Assembly (NCBI GenBank): GCA_018663625.1
Contig: JABJPX010000038.1
Span: forward strand, 124,001 to 188,000
Source of the DNA: Polaribacter sp.
GTDB lineage: Bacteria; Bacteroidota; Bacteroidia; Flavobacteriales; Flavobacteriaceae
Length of the DNA stretch: 64,000 nt
Direction: 5' to 3'
Positions 7,848 to 17,535 of this stretch are shown piece by piece. Made by a program: the position numbers and the translations under genes. The stretch's first letter is position 1. Each line of letters begins with the position of its first letter. The notes under the pieces were generated by a model, which was given only the letters and a program-made list of their open reading frames with translations, did no database searches and was not told where the DNA came from.

Positions 7848-9395
7848 CTATTTAGGGCTATAAATGGCAAACGGAATAATCACTTCTTCCAAAGAAATTC
7901 CTCCATGTTGATATGAGTTTTTATAATATTTTACAAAATGGTTGAAGTTGTTTGGATACGTAAAAAATAAATCATCTTTTGCAAAAATAAAAGGACTATT
8001 AATGGCAACAGTCGGTAGGAAAATATCTTTCGGATTATGAACTGCATACACGTCTTTTTTTTCATAAGAAATGTGCCTTCCTGTTTTAAAACGGAGATTG
8101 GTATTGATGTTTCTATCACCCGTTACTTTGGAAGGGTTCTTACAGTTTATGGTTCCGTGATCTGTAGTAATAATTAATTTCTGACCCAAGAGTTGTGCTT
8201 TTTGTATGATTTCAAATAAGGGCGAATTTTTAAACCAACTCAGGGTTAAAGATCGATATGCTTTGTCATCACCAGCTAATTCTTTTATTACTTCCATTTC
8301 TGTTTTCGAGTGGGAAAGCATGTCTACAAAATTATAGACCACAGCAGTTAGATCGTTTTGCTTAGTAGCATTGTAATTGTCTGCTAATTCTTTTCCGTTT
8401 TTTAAAGAAGTAATTTTATAATATTCATGTTTAATATCTAATCGTAAGCGTTTTATTTGTGCTGTTAAAAACTCATTTTCATAGAGGTTTAAGCTCCCTT
8501 CATTGATGTCGTTTTTCCATAAATCGGGATGTTTTTTTTCCATTTCTAAAGGCATTAATCCAGAAAAAATGGCATTCCTTGCATATTGAGTTGCTGTTGG
8601 TAGGATTGAGAAATAAGAATGTTCTTCTTCTTTTTTGTAATGATTGTTAATTATTGGTTCTAAGACTCGGTATTGATCATAGCGAAGATTATCAACTATA
8701 ACCCACAAAACACTTTGTTCTTTACTTAATTCGGGTGCTACATAATCTTTAAATAATGTGTGTGAAAAAGTAGGTTTGTCATGCGCAGTAAAAAAATCTT
8801 CATAATTTTTTTTAATAAATTTAAAGAACTGTGTATTGGCTTCCTGTTTTTGACTTTCTAAAATACCCAACATTCCAGAGTCACTAATGTTTTCTAATTC
8901 TAATTCCCAATGAACGATTTTTTTATACAACTCAATCCAATCTTCATAGGAATTTACCATTGCCAAATCCATCGAAATTTTCTGAAATTCTTGCTGATAG
9001 TTGGAAGTTGTTTTTTCAGAAATGAGCCGCGAATGGTCTAAATTTTTCTTTAAAGTAAGTAAGATTTGATTGGGGTTAACAGGTTTTATTAGATAGTCTG
9101 CAATTTTAGAGCCAATTGCTTCTTCCATAATATATTCCTCTTCACTTTTTGTAATCATTACAATCGGCAAGTTCGGTTGTTTCTTTTTAATTTCAGAAAG
9201 TGTTGCTAATCCAGAAAGTCCGGGCATGTTTTCATCTAAAAAAACAATATCAAAATTCTTTTGATCTACTAATTCTATTGCATCTGCACCGTTTGTAGAG
9301 CGGGTTACTTCATAGTTTTTTCGCTCTAAAAATAGAATGTGTGGCTTTAATAAATCTATTTCATCATCTACCCATAAAATCTGTATCGTTGTCAT
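7848..9395 (-). CDS. porX: PorX: response regulator fused to a PglZ/alkaline-phosphatase-like domain
   Basis: 515 residues. The receiver domain (1-125) has the acidic pair Asp10/Asp11, phospho-acceptor Asp54 (VFLDENMPG), the Thr of MITKS and Lys of LIKP. A helical linker follows, and residues from about 200 to 515 form a PglZ domain with LWVIVDNLRYDQ and ITTDHGTI metal-site motifs. In Porphyromonas and Flavobacterium, PorX works with the kinase PorY to control type IX secretion and gliding genes; the PglZ domain is a zinc phosphodiesterase acting on cyclic or linear oligonucleotides. No porY is visible here, which is normal for this orphan regulator. It is the only T9SS gene in the window. 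Confidence 0.93.
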   Translation of the reverse strand: MTTIQILWVDDEIDLLKPHILFLERKNYEVTRSTNGADAIELVDQKNFDIVFLDENMPGLSGLATLSEIKKKQPNLPIVMITKSEEEYIMEEAIGSKIADYLIKPVNPNQILLTLKKNLDHSRLISEKTTSNYQQEFQKISMDLAMVNSYEDWIELYKKIVHWELELENISDSGMLGILESQKQEANTQFFKFIKKNYEDFFTAHDKPTFSHTLFKDYVAPELSKEQSVLWVIVDNLRYDQYRVLEPIINNHYKKEEEHSYFSILPTATQYARNAIFSGLMPLEMEKKHPDLWKNDINEGSLNLYENEFLTAQIKRLRLDIKHEYYKITSLKNGKELADNYNATKQNDLTAVVYNFVDMLSHSKTEMEVIKELAGDDKAYRSLTLSWFKNSPLFEIIQKAQLLGQKLIITTDHGTINCKNPSKVTGDRNINTNLRFKTGRHISYEKKDVYAVHNPKDIFLPTVAINSPFIFAKDDLFFTYPNNFNHFVKYYKNSYQHGGISLEEVIIPFAIYSPK

Positions 9396-9536
9396 AAGCT
9401 ATCAATTTAAAACTCTAACGATAAAAGTATTCAATTGTTATAGGTTTCTCTGTTTTAAAATGATAAAATATTCCCAATTAAATAAAGTTATGAACTATTG
9501 TTTGTATTTTGCCATAGAATTAACTGAATTACAACA

Positions 9537-10772
9537 TTGAAATCAAATAAATTAAAAATTTTAAACGATCCCATTTACGGATTTACCAATATTCCAAATT
9601 CATTATTATACGATATCATAGAGCATCCTTATTTTCAAAGATTGCGAAGAGTTTCACAAATGGGATTTTCTAATATGGTTTATCCTGGAGCAAATCACAC
9701 CCGTTTTCATCATGCAATTGGTTGTTTGCATTTAATGCAGAAAGCAGTTCGCGTTCTGCGTTTCAAAGAAGTTGATATTTCTAATGAGGAAGCAAATGCT
9801 TTATATATTGCCATATTATTACATGATATTGGACATGGAGCATTCTCTCATGCATTGGAACATAGTATTGTTGATGGTATTTCTCATGAAGAAATATCTT
9901 TGAAATTTATGGAGAAATTGAATAAAGAATTTAACGGGCAACTAACAATGGCAATCCGTGTTTTCGAAGGAAAGTATCATCGAAGATTTCTAAATCAACT
10001 AATTTCCAGTCAATTAGATATTGATCGGTTGGATTATTTAAAAAGAGATAGCTTTTATACAGGGGTTGCCGAAGGGAACATTTCCTCGGAAAGATTAATT
10101 GCAATGATTCATGTTGTAAATGACGAATTGGTGATCGAACAAAAAGGAATTTATTCTGTAGAGAAATTTCTAATTGCACGTAGACTAATGTATTGGCAAG
10201 TGTATTTGCATAAAACAGGTTTGTCTGCAGAGAACATGTTGGTAAATGTTTTAAGAAGAGCAAAAGAATTATCTCAAAAAGGCGAACGCTTGTTTGCAAG
10301 CAAAGCATTGACCTATTTTCTGACCACGAAGATTACTAAAGAAAACTTTACAGATGAAACATTAGAAATATTTTCTAAGTTAGATGATTATGATATTCTG
10401 TCTGCCATTAAAGAATGGACCGATAGTTCAGATAAAGTACTTTCTTTATTGTCGAAAATGATAGTTGATCGGAATTTACTAAAAGTTGAAATTCAACAAG
10501 CACATTTTTCTGAAGCGGATATTGATGCTAAAATTTCTGAACTAAAATCGACGATGAATTTATCGGATAGTGAAGCTCGTTATTTCGTGTTTCAAATGAA
10601 AATTCAAAATCAGGCTTACAATCCGTCAATGCCAATTAAGATTTTAAATAAAAATGGAGAATTAAAAGATATTGCAAAAGCATCCGACCAATTAAATTTG
10701 CAAGCATTAACCAAACCCGTGATTAAACACTTTGTTTGCTATCCAAAGCAAATGAAATTAGCGCAATCCTAA
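9537..10772 (+). CDS. HD-domain phosphohydrolase, SAMHD1/dNTPase-like
   Basis: 411 residues from a TTG start at 9537; no in-frame ATG precedes the conserved region. It has the SAMHD1-type signature: HPYFQRLRRVSQMG (30-43), VYPGANHTRFHHAIG (48-62), and the HD pair His96-Asp97 in LLHDIGHGAFSH, with the later Asp in SSQLDIDRLDYLKRDSFYTG. The family hydrolyses (d)NTPs or related nucleotides; the true substrate here is unknown. It begins the plus-strand lipid A block; lpxD starts 23 bp after its stop. Divergent from porX. Confidence 0.88.
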   Translation: MKSNKLKILNDPIYGFTNIPNSLLYDIIEHPYFQRLRRVSQMGFSNMVYPGANHTRFHHAIGCLHLMQKAVRVLRFKEVDISNEEANALYIAILLHDIGHGAFSHALEHSIVDGISHEEISLKFMEKLNKEFNGQLTMAIRVFEGKYHRRFLNQLISSQLDIDRLDYLKRDSFYTGVAEGNISSERLIAMIHVVNDELVIEQKGIYSVEKFLIARRLMYWQVYLHKTGLSAENMLVNVLRRAKELSQKGERLFASKALTYFLTTKITKENFTDETLEIFSKLDDYDILSAIKEWTDSSDKVLSLLSKMIVDRNLLKVEIQQAHFSEADIDAKISELKSTMNLSDSEARYFVFQMKIQNQAYNPSMPIKILNKNGELKDIAKASDQLNLQALTKPVIKHFVCYPKQMKLAQS

Positions 10773-10781
10773 GAAATTTTA

Positions 10782-10789
10782 TATTTTTG
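10782..10789 (+). promoter_or_regulatory. -7 element TATTTTTG just before lpxD
   Basis: A perfect TAnnTTTG box ends 6 bases before the lpxD ATG (10796). The start site would fall on or next to the start codon, so this transcript looks leaderless. A correctly spaced -33 TTG is not obvious. Confidence 0.5.
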
Positions 10790-10795
10790 CACCTT

Positions 10796-11839
10796 ATGAA
10801 ATTTACAGCCGAGCAAATAGCAGAGATATTAGAAGGAGAAGTTGTTGGAAATCCGGCAAAAGAAGTTTCAAAATTATCTAAAATAGAAGAAGGAGAAAAA
10901 GGTTCTTTGACCTTTTTATCAAATCCAAAATACAACTCCTATTTATATGAGACAAATGCTTCTATTGCTATTGTTAATAAGAGTTTCATTCCAGAAAAAG
11001 AAGTAAGTGCTACTTTGATTAAAGTAGAAAATGCCTATGAGTCTTTTTCAAAACTATTGGCGTTTTACAATACTGTAAAAAATAATAAGTTAGGAAGAGA
11101 GACACCACATTATATTTCTGAATCAGCCACTATCGGATCTAATGAATACATTGGCGCATTTTCTTATATTGGAAATGATGTAAAAATTGGTAATAATGTA
11201 AAGATTTATCCTAATGTTTATATTGGAGATAATACAATTATTGGTAATGATTGCACTCTTTTTTCGGGTGTAAAAATATACTCCGATTCCCTTATTGGAA
11301 AAAATTGCAAAATACACTCAGGAGCTATTATTGGTGCAGATGGTTTTGGTTTTGTACCCGATGAAAACGGAGCATATCAGGCAGTTCCACAAATTGGAAA
11401 TGTAATTATAGAAGATCATGTAGATATTGGTTCAGGTGCAACCATAGACAGAGCAACCCTTGGGTCAACAATCATTAGAAAAGGTGTTAAGATAGACAAT
11501 CAGGTTCAAGTTGCTCATAATGTAATAATTGGAAAAAACACTGTCATTGCATCCCAAACAGGTATTGCAGGATCTACCAAAATTGGCGCAAATTGTATGA
11601 TTGGTGGACAAGTAGGGATTTCAGGTCATTTGTCTATAGGCGATCACGTAAAAGTATTAGCAAAGGCCGGTGTTACCAGAAATATAAAAGACAATAGTAT
11701 TGTGAATGGGATTCCCGCTTTCAATGCGAAAGATTATAATAAAAGCTATGTTTATTTTAAAAATTTACCCCAACTGGCAGTAAAAATGGATACAATTGAA
11801 AAAGAGCTGAATGCTCAAAAAACAAAAACAAATGGGTAA
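10796..11839 (+). CDS. lpxD: UDP-3-O-(3-hydroxyacyl)glucosamine N-acyltransferase
   Basis: 347 residues. LpxD adds the second hydroxyacyl chain to UDP-3-O-acylglucosamine in lipid A synthesis, using acyl-ACP. The N-terminal uridine-binding domain (1-100) contains LTFLSNPKY; the left-handed beta-helix of hexapeptide repeats (about 103-330) contains the catalytic His241 in QVAHNVIIG. The start at 10796 (MKFTAEQIAEIL) is the family start; a longer reading from 10736 would run into the end of the HD gene. The last 8 bases overlap the lpxC-fabZ start. A second LpxD-like gene lies 3 kb downstream. Confidence 0.94.
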   Translation: MKFTAEQIAEILEGEVVGNPAKEVSKLSKIEEGEKGSLTFLSNPKYNSYLYETNASIAIVNKSFIPEKEVSATLIKVENAYESFSKLLAFYNTVKNNKLGRETPHYISESATIGSNEYIGAFSYIGNDVKIGNNVKIYPNVYIGDNTIIGNDCTLFSGVKIYSDSLIGKNCKIHSGAIIGADGFGFVPDENGAYQAVPQIGNVIIEDHVDIGSGATIDRATLGSTIIRKGVKIDNQVQVAHNVIIGKNTVIASQTGIAGSTKIGANCMIGGQVGISGHLSIGDHVKVLAKAGVTRNIKDNSIVNGIPAFNAKDYNKSYVYFKNLPQLAVKMDTIEKELNAQKTKTNG

Positions 11840-13223
11840 AAAACAAAAAACAATTCAAAAGGAAATATCTCTTTCTGGAGTTGGTTTACATACAGGTGTT
11901 ACTGTAAATATGACATTTAAACCAGCGCCTGCAAATCATGGATTTGCGTTTGTTCGTATGGATTTAGAGGGAACACCAACTGTGGAAGCAAAAGCAGAAT
12001 ATGTTGTCAATACACAGCGAGGAACAAATTTAGATAAAAACGGTGTTCAAATACAAACATCAGAACATGTCTTAGCCGCTGCTGTTGGTTTAGATATCGA
12101 AAATCTTTTGATTGAAATGGATGCTTCAGAACCTCCAATTATGGATGGTTCGTCTCGATTTTTTGTAGCAGCATTAGAAGAAGCAGGGATCATAGAATTG
12201 GAAGAAGATATTGAAGAATACATTGTAAAAGAAATCATTTCTTACAAAGATGAATTAACAGGCAGTGAGATTATGTTAATGCCATCAGAGGAGTATGAAG
12301 TAACCGCGATGGTAGATTTTGGGACTAAAATTTTAGGAACTCAAAATGCGACATTATCTAAACTATCAGACTTTAAAGAAGAAATAGCAGCAGCAAGAAC
12401 ATTTAGCTTTTTGCATGAAATAGAAATGCTTCTAGAAAATGATTTAATAAAAGGTGGTGATTTAAACAATGCCATTGTTTACGTCGATAAAGAACTGTCT
12501 GATGGTACAATGCAAAAATTAAAAAAAGCATTTAATAAAAAAGAAATCTCCGTGAAATCAAACGGAATTCTAGATAATTTAGAATTGCATTGGGCAAACG
12601 AAGCGGCAAGACATAAGCTTTTGGATGTAATAGGTGATTTGGCTCTTGTAGGTACAAGAATCAGAGGAAAAATCATCGCAAATAAACCCGGGCACCAAGT
12701 AAATACTAAGTTTGCAAAAAAACTAGCTCAGATTATAAAAGTAGAGAAAAGAAACAAGGTGCCACAATATGATTTAAATCAGCCACCATTGTTAGACATT
12801 CATCAGATTATGGAAATTTTACCACACAGACCTCCTTTTTTACTGGTGGATCGTGTTTTAGAACTTTCACCAACACATGTCGTAGGAATGAAAAATGTAA
12901 CAATGAATGAAGATTTCTTCGTTGGACACTTTCCAGGATCACCAGTAATGCCAGGCGTATTGCAAGTAGAAGCGATGGCGCAATGTGGAGGTATTTTGGT
13001 TTTGAGTACCGTTTCAGATCCAGAAAATTATTTAACTTTTTTCATGAAAATGAACAATGTTAAGTTCAAACAAAAAGTGTTGCCAGGAGATACGCTAATT
13101 TTTAAATGCGACTTAATAACACCGATTAGAAGAGGTATCTGTCATATGCAAGCCTATGCGTATGCAAACGGAAAAGTAGTTGCTGAAGCAGAATTAATGG
13201 CACAAATTTCTAAAATTAAATAA
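11832..13223 (+). CDS. lpxC/fabZ: Bifunctional LpxC deacetylase / FabZ dehydratase
   Basis: 463 residues from ATG 11832, overlapping the lpxD stop. Residues 1-305 are LpxC, the zinc deacetylase for UDP-3-O-acyl-GlcNAc: zinc ligands His79 (SEHVLAA), His261 and Asp265 (HKLLDVIGD), catalytic His288 (KPGHQVN). Residues 320-463 are FabZ, the 3-hydroxyacyl-ACP dehydratase: PHRPPFLLVDR, catalytic His366 (VGHFPGSP) and Glu380 (VLQVEAMAQ). The fusion is a known Bacteroidota trait and ties the committed lipid A step to the enzyme competing for the same hydroxyacyl-ACP pool. Sits between lpxD and lpxA in one operon. Confidence 0.96.
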   Translation: MGKKQKTIQKEISLSGVGLHTGVTVNMTFKPAPANHGFAFVRMDLEGTPTVEAKAEYVVNTQRGTNLDKNGVQIQTSEHVLAAAVGLDIENLLIEMDASEPPIMDGSSRFFVAALEEAGIIELEEDIEEYIVKEIISYKDELTGSEIMLMPSEEYEVTAMVDFGTKILGTQNATLSKLSDFKEEIAAARTFSFLHEIEMLLENDLIKGGDLNNAIVYVDKELSDGTMQKLKKAFNKKEISVKSNGILDNLELHWANEAARHKLLDVIGDLALVGTRIRGKIIANKPGHQVNTKFAKKLAQIIKVEKRNKVPQYDLNQPPLLDIHQIMEILPHRPPFLLVDRVLELSPTHVVGMKNVTMNEDFFVGHFPGSPVMPGVLQVEAMAQCGGILVLSTVSDPENYLTFFMKMNNVKFKQKVLPGDTLIFKCDLITPIRRGICHMQAYAYANGKVVAEAELMAQISKIK

Positions 13224-13226
13224 TAC

Positions 13227-14009
13227 ATGAATCAACCATTAGCCTACGTTCATCCGCAAGCAAAAATAGCCCGAAATGTAGTTATTGAGCCTTTTACCAC
13301 AATTCATAACAACGTAACAATTGGTTCTGGAACTTGGATTGGATCAAACGTAACCATCATGGAAGGCGCACGAATTGGAAAAGATTGTAGAATATTTCCA
13401 GGAGCAGTAATCTCTGCAATTCCACAAGATTTAAAATTTGAGGGAGAAGATTCTTTAACGGTTATTGGTGACAATACTACTATTAGAGAATGTGTAACCA
13501 TTAACAGAGGAACCAACGCATCTGGTAAAACAGCCATCGGTAAAAACTGTTTAATTATGGCAACTGCTCACATTGCCCACGATTGTGTATTAGGAGATAA
13601 TTCGATTGTTGTAAATGGAGTTGCTTTAGGGGGGCATGTCATTATTGGTGAGCATGCAATTATTGGTGGATTGGCAGCAGTACATCAATTTATACATATT
13701 GGAGACCATGCAATGGTTTCCGGAGGTTCTTTAGTTCGAAAAGATGTTCCCCCATATACCAAAGCAGGAAAAGAACCCCTGTCCTATGTAGGAATTAATT
13801 CAATTGGATTAAGACGAAGAGGGTTTAGTACTGGGAAAATTAGAGAAATTCAGAATATTTATAGGATTTTGTATCAAAGTAAGTACAATAACACACAAGC
13901 TTTAGAGAAAATAGAAGCAGAAATGGAGGCAACTCCGGAAAGAGATGAAATCATCCTATTTATTCGTAATTCTCAACGAGGAATTATGAAAGGATATTCA
14001 GGGAGCTAA
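13227..14009 (+). CDS. lpxA: Acyl-ACP--UDP-N-acetylglucosamine O-acyltransferase
   Basis: 260 residues, normal size. LpxA performs the first lipid A step, putting a 3-hydroxyacyl chain on UDP-GlcNAc. The hexapeptide-repeat helix covers about 8-185; the catalytic His is His118 within MATAHIAHDC (His115 also conserved). The C-terminal helical domain (190-260) begins with the NSIGLRRRGFS motif. It starts 3 bp after the lpxC-fabZ stop, so the whole lpxD-lpxC/fabZ-lpxA set is one transcript. Confidence 0.95.
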   Translation: MNQPLAYVHPQAKIARNVVIEPFTTIHNNVTIGSGTWIGSNVTIMEGARIGKDCRIFPGAVISAIPQDLKFEGEDSLTVIGDNTTIRECVTINRGTNASGKTAIGKNCLIMATAHIAHDCVLGDNSIVVNGVALGGHVIIGEHAIIGGLAAVHQFIHIGDHAMVSGGSLVRKDVPPYTKAGKEPLSYVGINSIGLRRRGFSTGKIREIQNIYRILYQSKYNNTQALEKIEAEMEATPERDEIILFIRNSQRGIMKGYSGS

Positions 14010-14080
14010 AAAAGAAAAAAGTTCTCTAACTAATAATTAAACAAAGAAACCCTCTTGGTTTTAAAAAAATAATAAATAGC

Positions 14081-14647
14081 ATGGCAACAACATCAGACAT
14101 TAGAAACGGATTGTGTATTAAATACAATAATGATATTTATAAAGTAGTCGAATTTCTTCACGTAAAACCAGGAAAAGGACCTGCGTTTGTTAGAACAAAA
14201 TTAAAAAGTGTTACCAATGGAAAAGTCGTAGACAATACATTTCCTGCAGGAAGAAAAATTGAAGACATTCGAGTAGAAACGCATAAATTTCAATATTTAT
14301 ACAATGAAGGGGAGACCTATCATTTTATGGATGAAAAAGATTATTCTCAAATTCAATTGGAAAAATCAGTATTGGATTCTCCAGATTTGATGAAAGAAGG
14401 ACAGATTGTAACCATCATTATTAATGCTGAAGACGACATGCCATTATCTGTAGAATTACCAGCAAGTGTTGTTTTAGAAGTAACCCATACAGAACCAGGT
14501 ATCAAAGGAAATACGGCTACCAATGCAACAAAGCCTGCAACGGTAGAAAGTGGTGCGATTGTAAATGTGCCTTTGTTCATTAATGAAGGAGATAAAATTA
14601 AAGTTGAAACAACCAAAGGGACGTATCAAGAAAGAATAAAAGAATAA
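14081..14647 (+). CDS. efp: Translation elongation factor P
   Basis: 188 residues with the three OB-like beta-barrel domains. EF-P relieves ribosome stalling at polyproline. The tip loop reads KPGKGPAF with Lys32 at the position modified in other bacteria. The tip sequence alone does not show which modification, if any, is used. No EpmA, EpmB or EarP gene is in the window (EarP requires Arg at the tip, so it is not expected). Close downstream of lpxA (71 bp). Confidence 0.95.
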   Translation: MATTSDIRNGLCIKYNNDIYKVVEFLHVKPGKGPAFVRTKLKSVTNGKVVDNTFPAGRKIEDIRVETHKFQYLYNEGETYHFMDEKDYSQIQLEKSVLDSPDLMKEGQIVTIIINAEDDMPLSVELPASVVLEVTHTEPGIKGNTATNATKPATVESGAIVNVPLFINEGDKIKVETTKGTYQERIKE

Positions 14648-14715
14648 TTTTAAATATTTTGTATTCAATTGGCTGCGCTTTCTGAATTCCATTTACTGAA
14701 TACTGTTTCCAAAAA

Positions 14716-15642
14716 ATGAAGTTTAATAATTTACAAACATTAAAACAAATTGCTCAAATTATTCAATGTGAATATGTAGGAGACGCTAATTTCTCAGTAT
14801 CTGGGATCAATGAAATTCATGTTGTTGAAAAAGGAGATCTTGTTTTTGTAGATCATCCAAAATATTATGATAAGGCACTAAATTCAGCAGCAACAACAAT
14901 ATTAATCAATAAAAAAGTGGATTGCCCAACAGGCAAAGCATTGCTTATTTCCGAAGACCCTTTTCGAGACTTCAATAAGCTGACGCATCATTTCAAACCA
15001 TTTATAGCTGCAACCGCAAGTATTGCAGCAAGTGCAAGTATTGGAGATGGAACTCGTATTCAACCCAATGTTTTTATTGGTAACAATGTTTCTATAGGAA
15101 GCCATTGTATGATTCATCCAAATGTCACCATTTACGACAACACGATCATTGGAAATCATGTGACCATTCATGCAAATACCGTTTTAGGTGCCGATGCCTT
15201 TTATTACAAAAATAGACCTGAAGGATTTGATAAGTTACTTTCTGGAGGAAACGTTGTACTAGAAGATCATGTAGATTTAGGCGCTTCTTGTACGATAGAT
15301 CGAGGGGTTACTGGATCAACGACTATTGGCCGTGGAACAAAAATAGACAACCAAGTACATATTGGACATGATACTGTTATTGGAAAAAAGTGTCTAATAG
15401 CATCACAAACAGGAGTTGCAGGCTGTGTAATCATCGAAGATGAAGTAACCCTTTGGGGTCAAGTAGGTACAAATAGTGGAATTACAATCGGTAAAGGAGC
15501 TGTAATACTGGGGCAAACAGGCGTAACAAAATCTGTAGAAGGAGGGAAATCTTACTTTGGAACCCCTGTGGCAGAATCAAGAGAGAAACTAAAAGAGTTG
15601 GCAGAAATGAAACGTTTTTTAAAAGGGCGAAAGAATTCTTAA
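14716..15642 (+). CDS. Second LpxD-like hexapeptide acyltransferase
   Basis: 308 residues, about 40 shorter than the first LpxD. Same layout: an N-terminal domain with [18 protein letters not shown], then a left-handed beta-helix of hexapeptide repeats from about residue 98. The catalytic His is kept (His218 in [10 protein letters not shown]), but the flanking residues differ from the AHN of true LpxD (here GHD). Flavobacteria regularly carry this paralogue between efp and sucD. The acyl donor and sugar acceptor are not known; it may make a different hydroxyacyl transfer in lipid A or act on another UDP-sugar. The lineage is LpxD by similarity, the specific activity inferred. Confidence 0.85.
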   Translation: MKFNNLQTLKQIAQIIQCEYVGDANFSVSGINEIHVVEKGDLVFVDHPKYYDKALNSAATTILINKKVDCPTGKALLISEDPFRDFNKLTHHFKPFIAATASIAASASIGDGTRIQPNVFIGNNVSIGSHCMIHPNVTIYDNTIIGNHVTIHANTVLGADAFYYKNRPEGFDKLLSGGNVVLEDHVDLGASCTIDRGVTGSTTIGRGTKIDNQVHIGHDTVIGKKCLIASQTGVAGCVIIEDEVTLWGQVGTNSGITIGKGAVILGQTGVTKSVEGGKSYFGTPVAESREKLKELAEMKRFLKGRKNS

Positions 15643-15670
15643 AATTCTTTTTTTAAAACCTACAATAAAC

Positions 15671-15678
15671 TATTTTTG
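15671..15678 (+). promoter_or_regulatory. -7 element TATTTTTG upstream of sucD
   Basis: A perfect TAnnTTTG match 28 bases before the sucD ATG (15707), so sucD is probably transcribed apart from the lipid A genes. Confidence 0.5.
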
Positions 15679-15706
15679 CAGCTGTAAAAAAAATAAAAAC
15701 GAACCA

Positions 15707-16579
15707 ATGAGTGTTTTAGTAAATAAGAATTCAAAAATTATTGTTCAAGGTTTTACAGGTAGTGAAGGAACCTTTCATGCCGGTCAGATGATTGACTACG
15801 GAACCAACGTTGTTGGTGGTGTAACTCCAGGTAAAGGAGGTCAAAAACATTTAGATAAACCAGTTTTCAATACGGTTGTAGAAGCTGTAGAAAACGTAGG
15901 AGCAGATACATCAATTATATTTGTACCGCCAGCATTTGCTGCAGATGCTATTATGGAATCTGCTGACGCAGGAATCCAAGTAATTATTTGTATTACAGAA
16001 GGAATTCCTACCGCAGATATGGTAAAAGTTAAAGCATACATCGACGCGAAAGACTGTACATTAGTTGGTCCTAACTGTCCAGGAGTTATTACTCCAGGAG
16101 AGGCGAAAGTAGGTATTATGCCAGGTTTCATTTTCAAAAAAGGAAAAGTAGGAATTGTTTCTAAATCTGGAACTTTAACTTATGAAGCTGCTGACCAAGT
16201 TGTAAAACAAGGTTTTGGAATTACAACTGCCATTGGTATTGGAGGAGATCCAATTATTGGAACAACCACTAAAGAAGCTGTTGAAATGTTAATGAACGAC
16301 GACGAAACAGAAGCGATTGTAATGATTGGTGAAATTGGTGGAAATTTAGAAGCAGAAGCAGCACAATGGATCAAAGCAGATGGAAATAGAAAGCCTGTTG
16401 TTGGTTTTATCGCTGGGCAAACTGCCCCTGCTGGTAGAACAATGGGACATGCGGGTGCGATTGTAGGAGGTGCTGATGATACTGCACAAGCGAAAATGAA
16501 AATTTTAGCAGAAAACGGAGTTCATGTAGTAAGTTCTCCTGCAAAAATTGGAGAAATGGTTGCAAAAGTTTTGAAATAA
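15707..16579 (+). CDS. sucD: Succinate--CoA ligase, alpha subunit
   Basis: 290 residues. Alpha subunit of the TCA-cycle succinyl-CoA synthetase, which makes ATP or GTP from succinyl-CoA. CoA-binding domain with [12 protein letters not shown] near the N-terminus; [10 protein letters not shown]; the phospho-histidine is His248 in [11 protein letters not shown]. The beta subunit sucC is not adjacent, as is common in Flavobacteriia. It has its own promoter box and terminator. Confidence 0.96.
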   Translation: MSVLVNKNSKIIVQGFTGSEGTFHAGQMIDYGTNVVGGVTPGKGGQKHLDKPVFNTVVEAVENVGADTSIIFVPPAFAADAIMESADAGIQVIICITEGIPTADMVKVKAYIDAKDCTLVGPNCPGVITPGEAKVGIMPGFIFKKGKVGIVSKSGTLTYEAADQVVKQGFGITTAIGIGGDPIIGTTTKEAVEMLMNDDETEAIVMIGEIGGNLEAEAAQWIKADGNRKPVVGFIAGQTAPAGRTMGHAGAIVGGADDTAQAKMKILAENGVHVVSSPAKIGEMVAKVLK

Positions 16580-16631
16580 AGATCAATATAAATTCGAGAA
16601 GCGTTAAGAACTACTCAAAAATATAAAGTAT

Positions 16632-16658
16632 ATTCCCGCTTATTTTGCGGGAATTTTC
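16632..16658 (+). terminator. Terminator after sucD
   Basis: Perfect 8-bp stem, ATTCCCGC (16632-16639) with GCGGGAAT (16647-16654), 7-base loop, followed by TTT. Confidence 0.75.
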
Positions 16659-16690
16659 ATTTAATTATCAACTACTTAAATCCTATTGAT

Positions 16691-17437
16691 ATGAAATTAT
16701 TAGAAAACAAATCAGCAATCATCACTGGTGCTACTAGAGGTATTGGACGTGGTATTGCAATCGAATTTGCAAAACAAGGTGCTAATGTAGCCTTTACTTA
16801 TAGTTCGTCAGTAACAGCTGCAGAAGCACTGGAAACAGAATTAAAAGCTTTTGGAGTTGCTGCGAAAGGGTATCAATCGAATGCAGCAGATTTTGATGCA
16901 GCTCAGGAATTGGCCAAAGAAGTTTTAAAAGAATTTGGTGCGATTGATATTTTAGTAAACAATGCAGGGATTACTAAAGACAATTTGTTAATGCGGATCT
17001 CAGAAGATGATTTTGATAGCGTAATTGAAGTCAACTTAAAATCTGTCTTTAACCTTACAAAGGCAGTGATTCGTCCAATGATGAAGCAACGTGCGGGATC
17101 TATTATTAATATGAGTTCTATTGTAGGTTTAAAAGGGAATGCAGGGCAAGCCAACTATGCAGCCTCAAAGGCAGGTATTATCGGTTTTTCTAAATCTGTA
17201 GCATTAGAATTAGGGTCAAGAAACGTACGAAGCAATGTCGTTGCTCCTGGTTTTATTGAAACCGAAATGACAGACAAGTTAGATGCTGTAGTGGTACAAA
17301 GTTGGAGAGATGGTATTCCATTAAAAAGAGGAGGAAATCCTCAAGATATTGCGAATGCATGTGTTTTCTTAGCTTCTGATATGAGTGCCTATATTACAGG
17401 ACAAACCTTATCTGTAGATGGTGGTATGATGACCTAG
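16691..17437 (+). CDS. fabG: 3-oxoacyl-ACP reductase (FabG-like SDR)
   Basis: 248 residues. Classical SDR: cofactor motif TGATRGIGRG (12-21), NNAG (90-93), catalytic Ser143, Tyr156 and Lys160 (NYAASKAG), and the C-terminal YITGQTLSVDGGMM. This is the standard FabG pattern for NADPH-dependent reduction of 3-oxoacyl-ACP in fatty acid synthesis. Other SDRs with the same signature exist, but length and C-terminus fit FabG best. Monocistronic between two terminators. Confidence 0.9.
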   Translation: MKLLENKSAIITGATRGIGRGIAIEFAKQGANVAFTYSSSVTAAEALETELKAFGVAAKGYQSNAADFDAAQELAKEVLKEFGAIDILVNNAGITKDNLLMRISEDDFDSVIEVNLKSVFNLTKAVIRPMMKQRAGSIINMSSIVGLKGNAGQANYAASKAGIIGFSKSVALELGSRNVRSNVVAPGFIETEMTDKLDAVVVQSWRDGIPLKRGGNPQDIANACVFLASDMSAYITGQTLSVDGGMMT

Positions 17438-17460
17438 TATCTTTGAAATTAATCTTATAA

Positions 17461-17498
17461 AAACCTGTAACAATTTAACGTTACAGGTTTTCTTTTTT
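17461..17498 (+). terminator. Terminator after fabG
   Basis: Perfect 11-bp stem, AAACCTGTAAC (17461-17471) with GTTACAGGTTT (17480-17490), then a T-tract to 17498. Confidence 0.85.
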
Positions 17499-17535
17499 TA
17501 GATAGTTCTTTATATCTTTCCGTAAAATAAAAACA

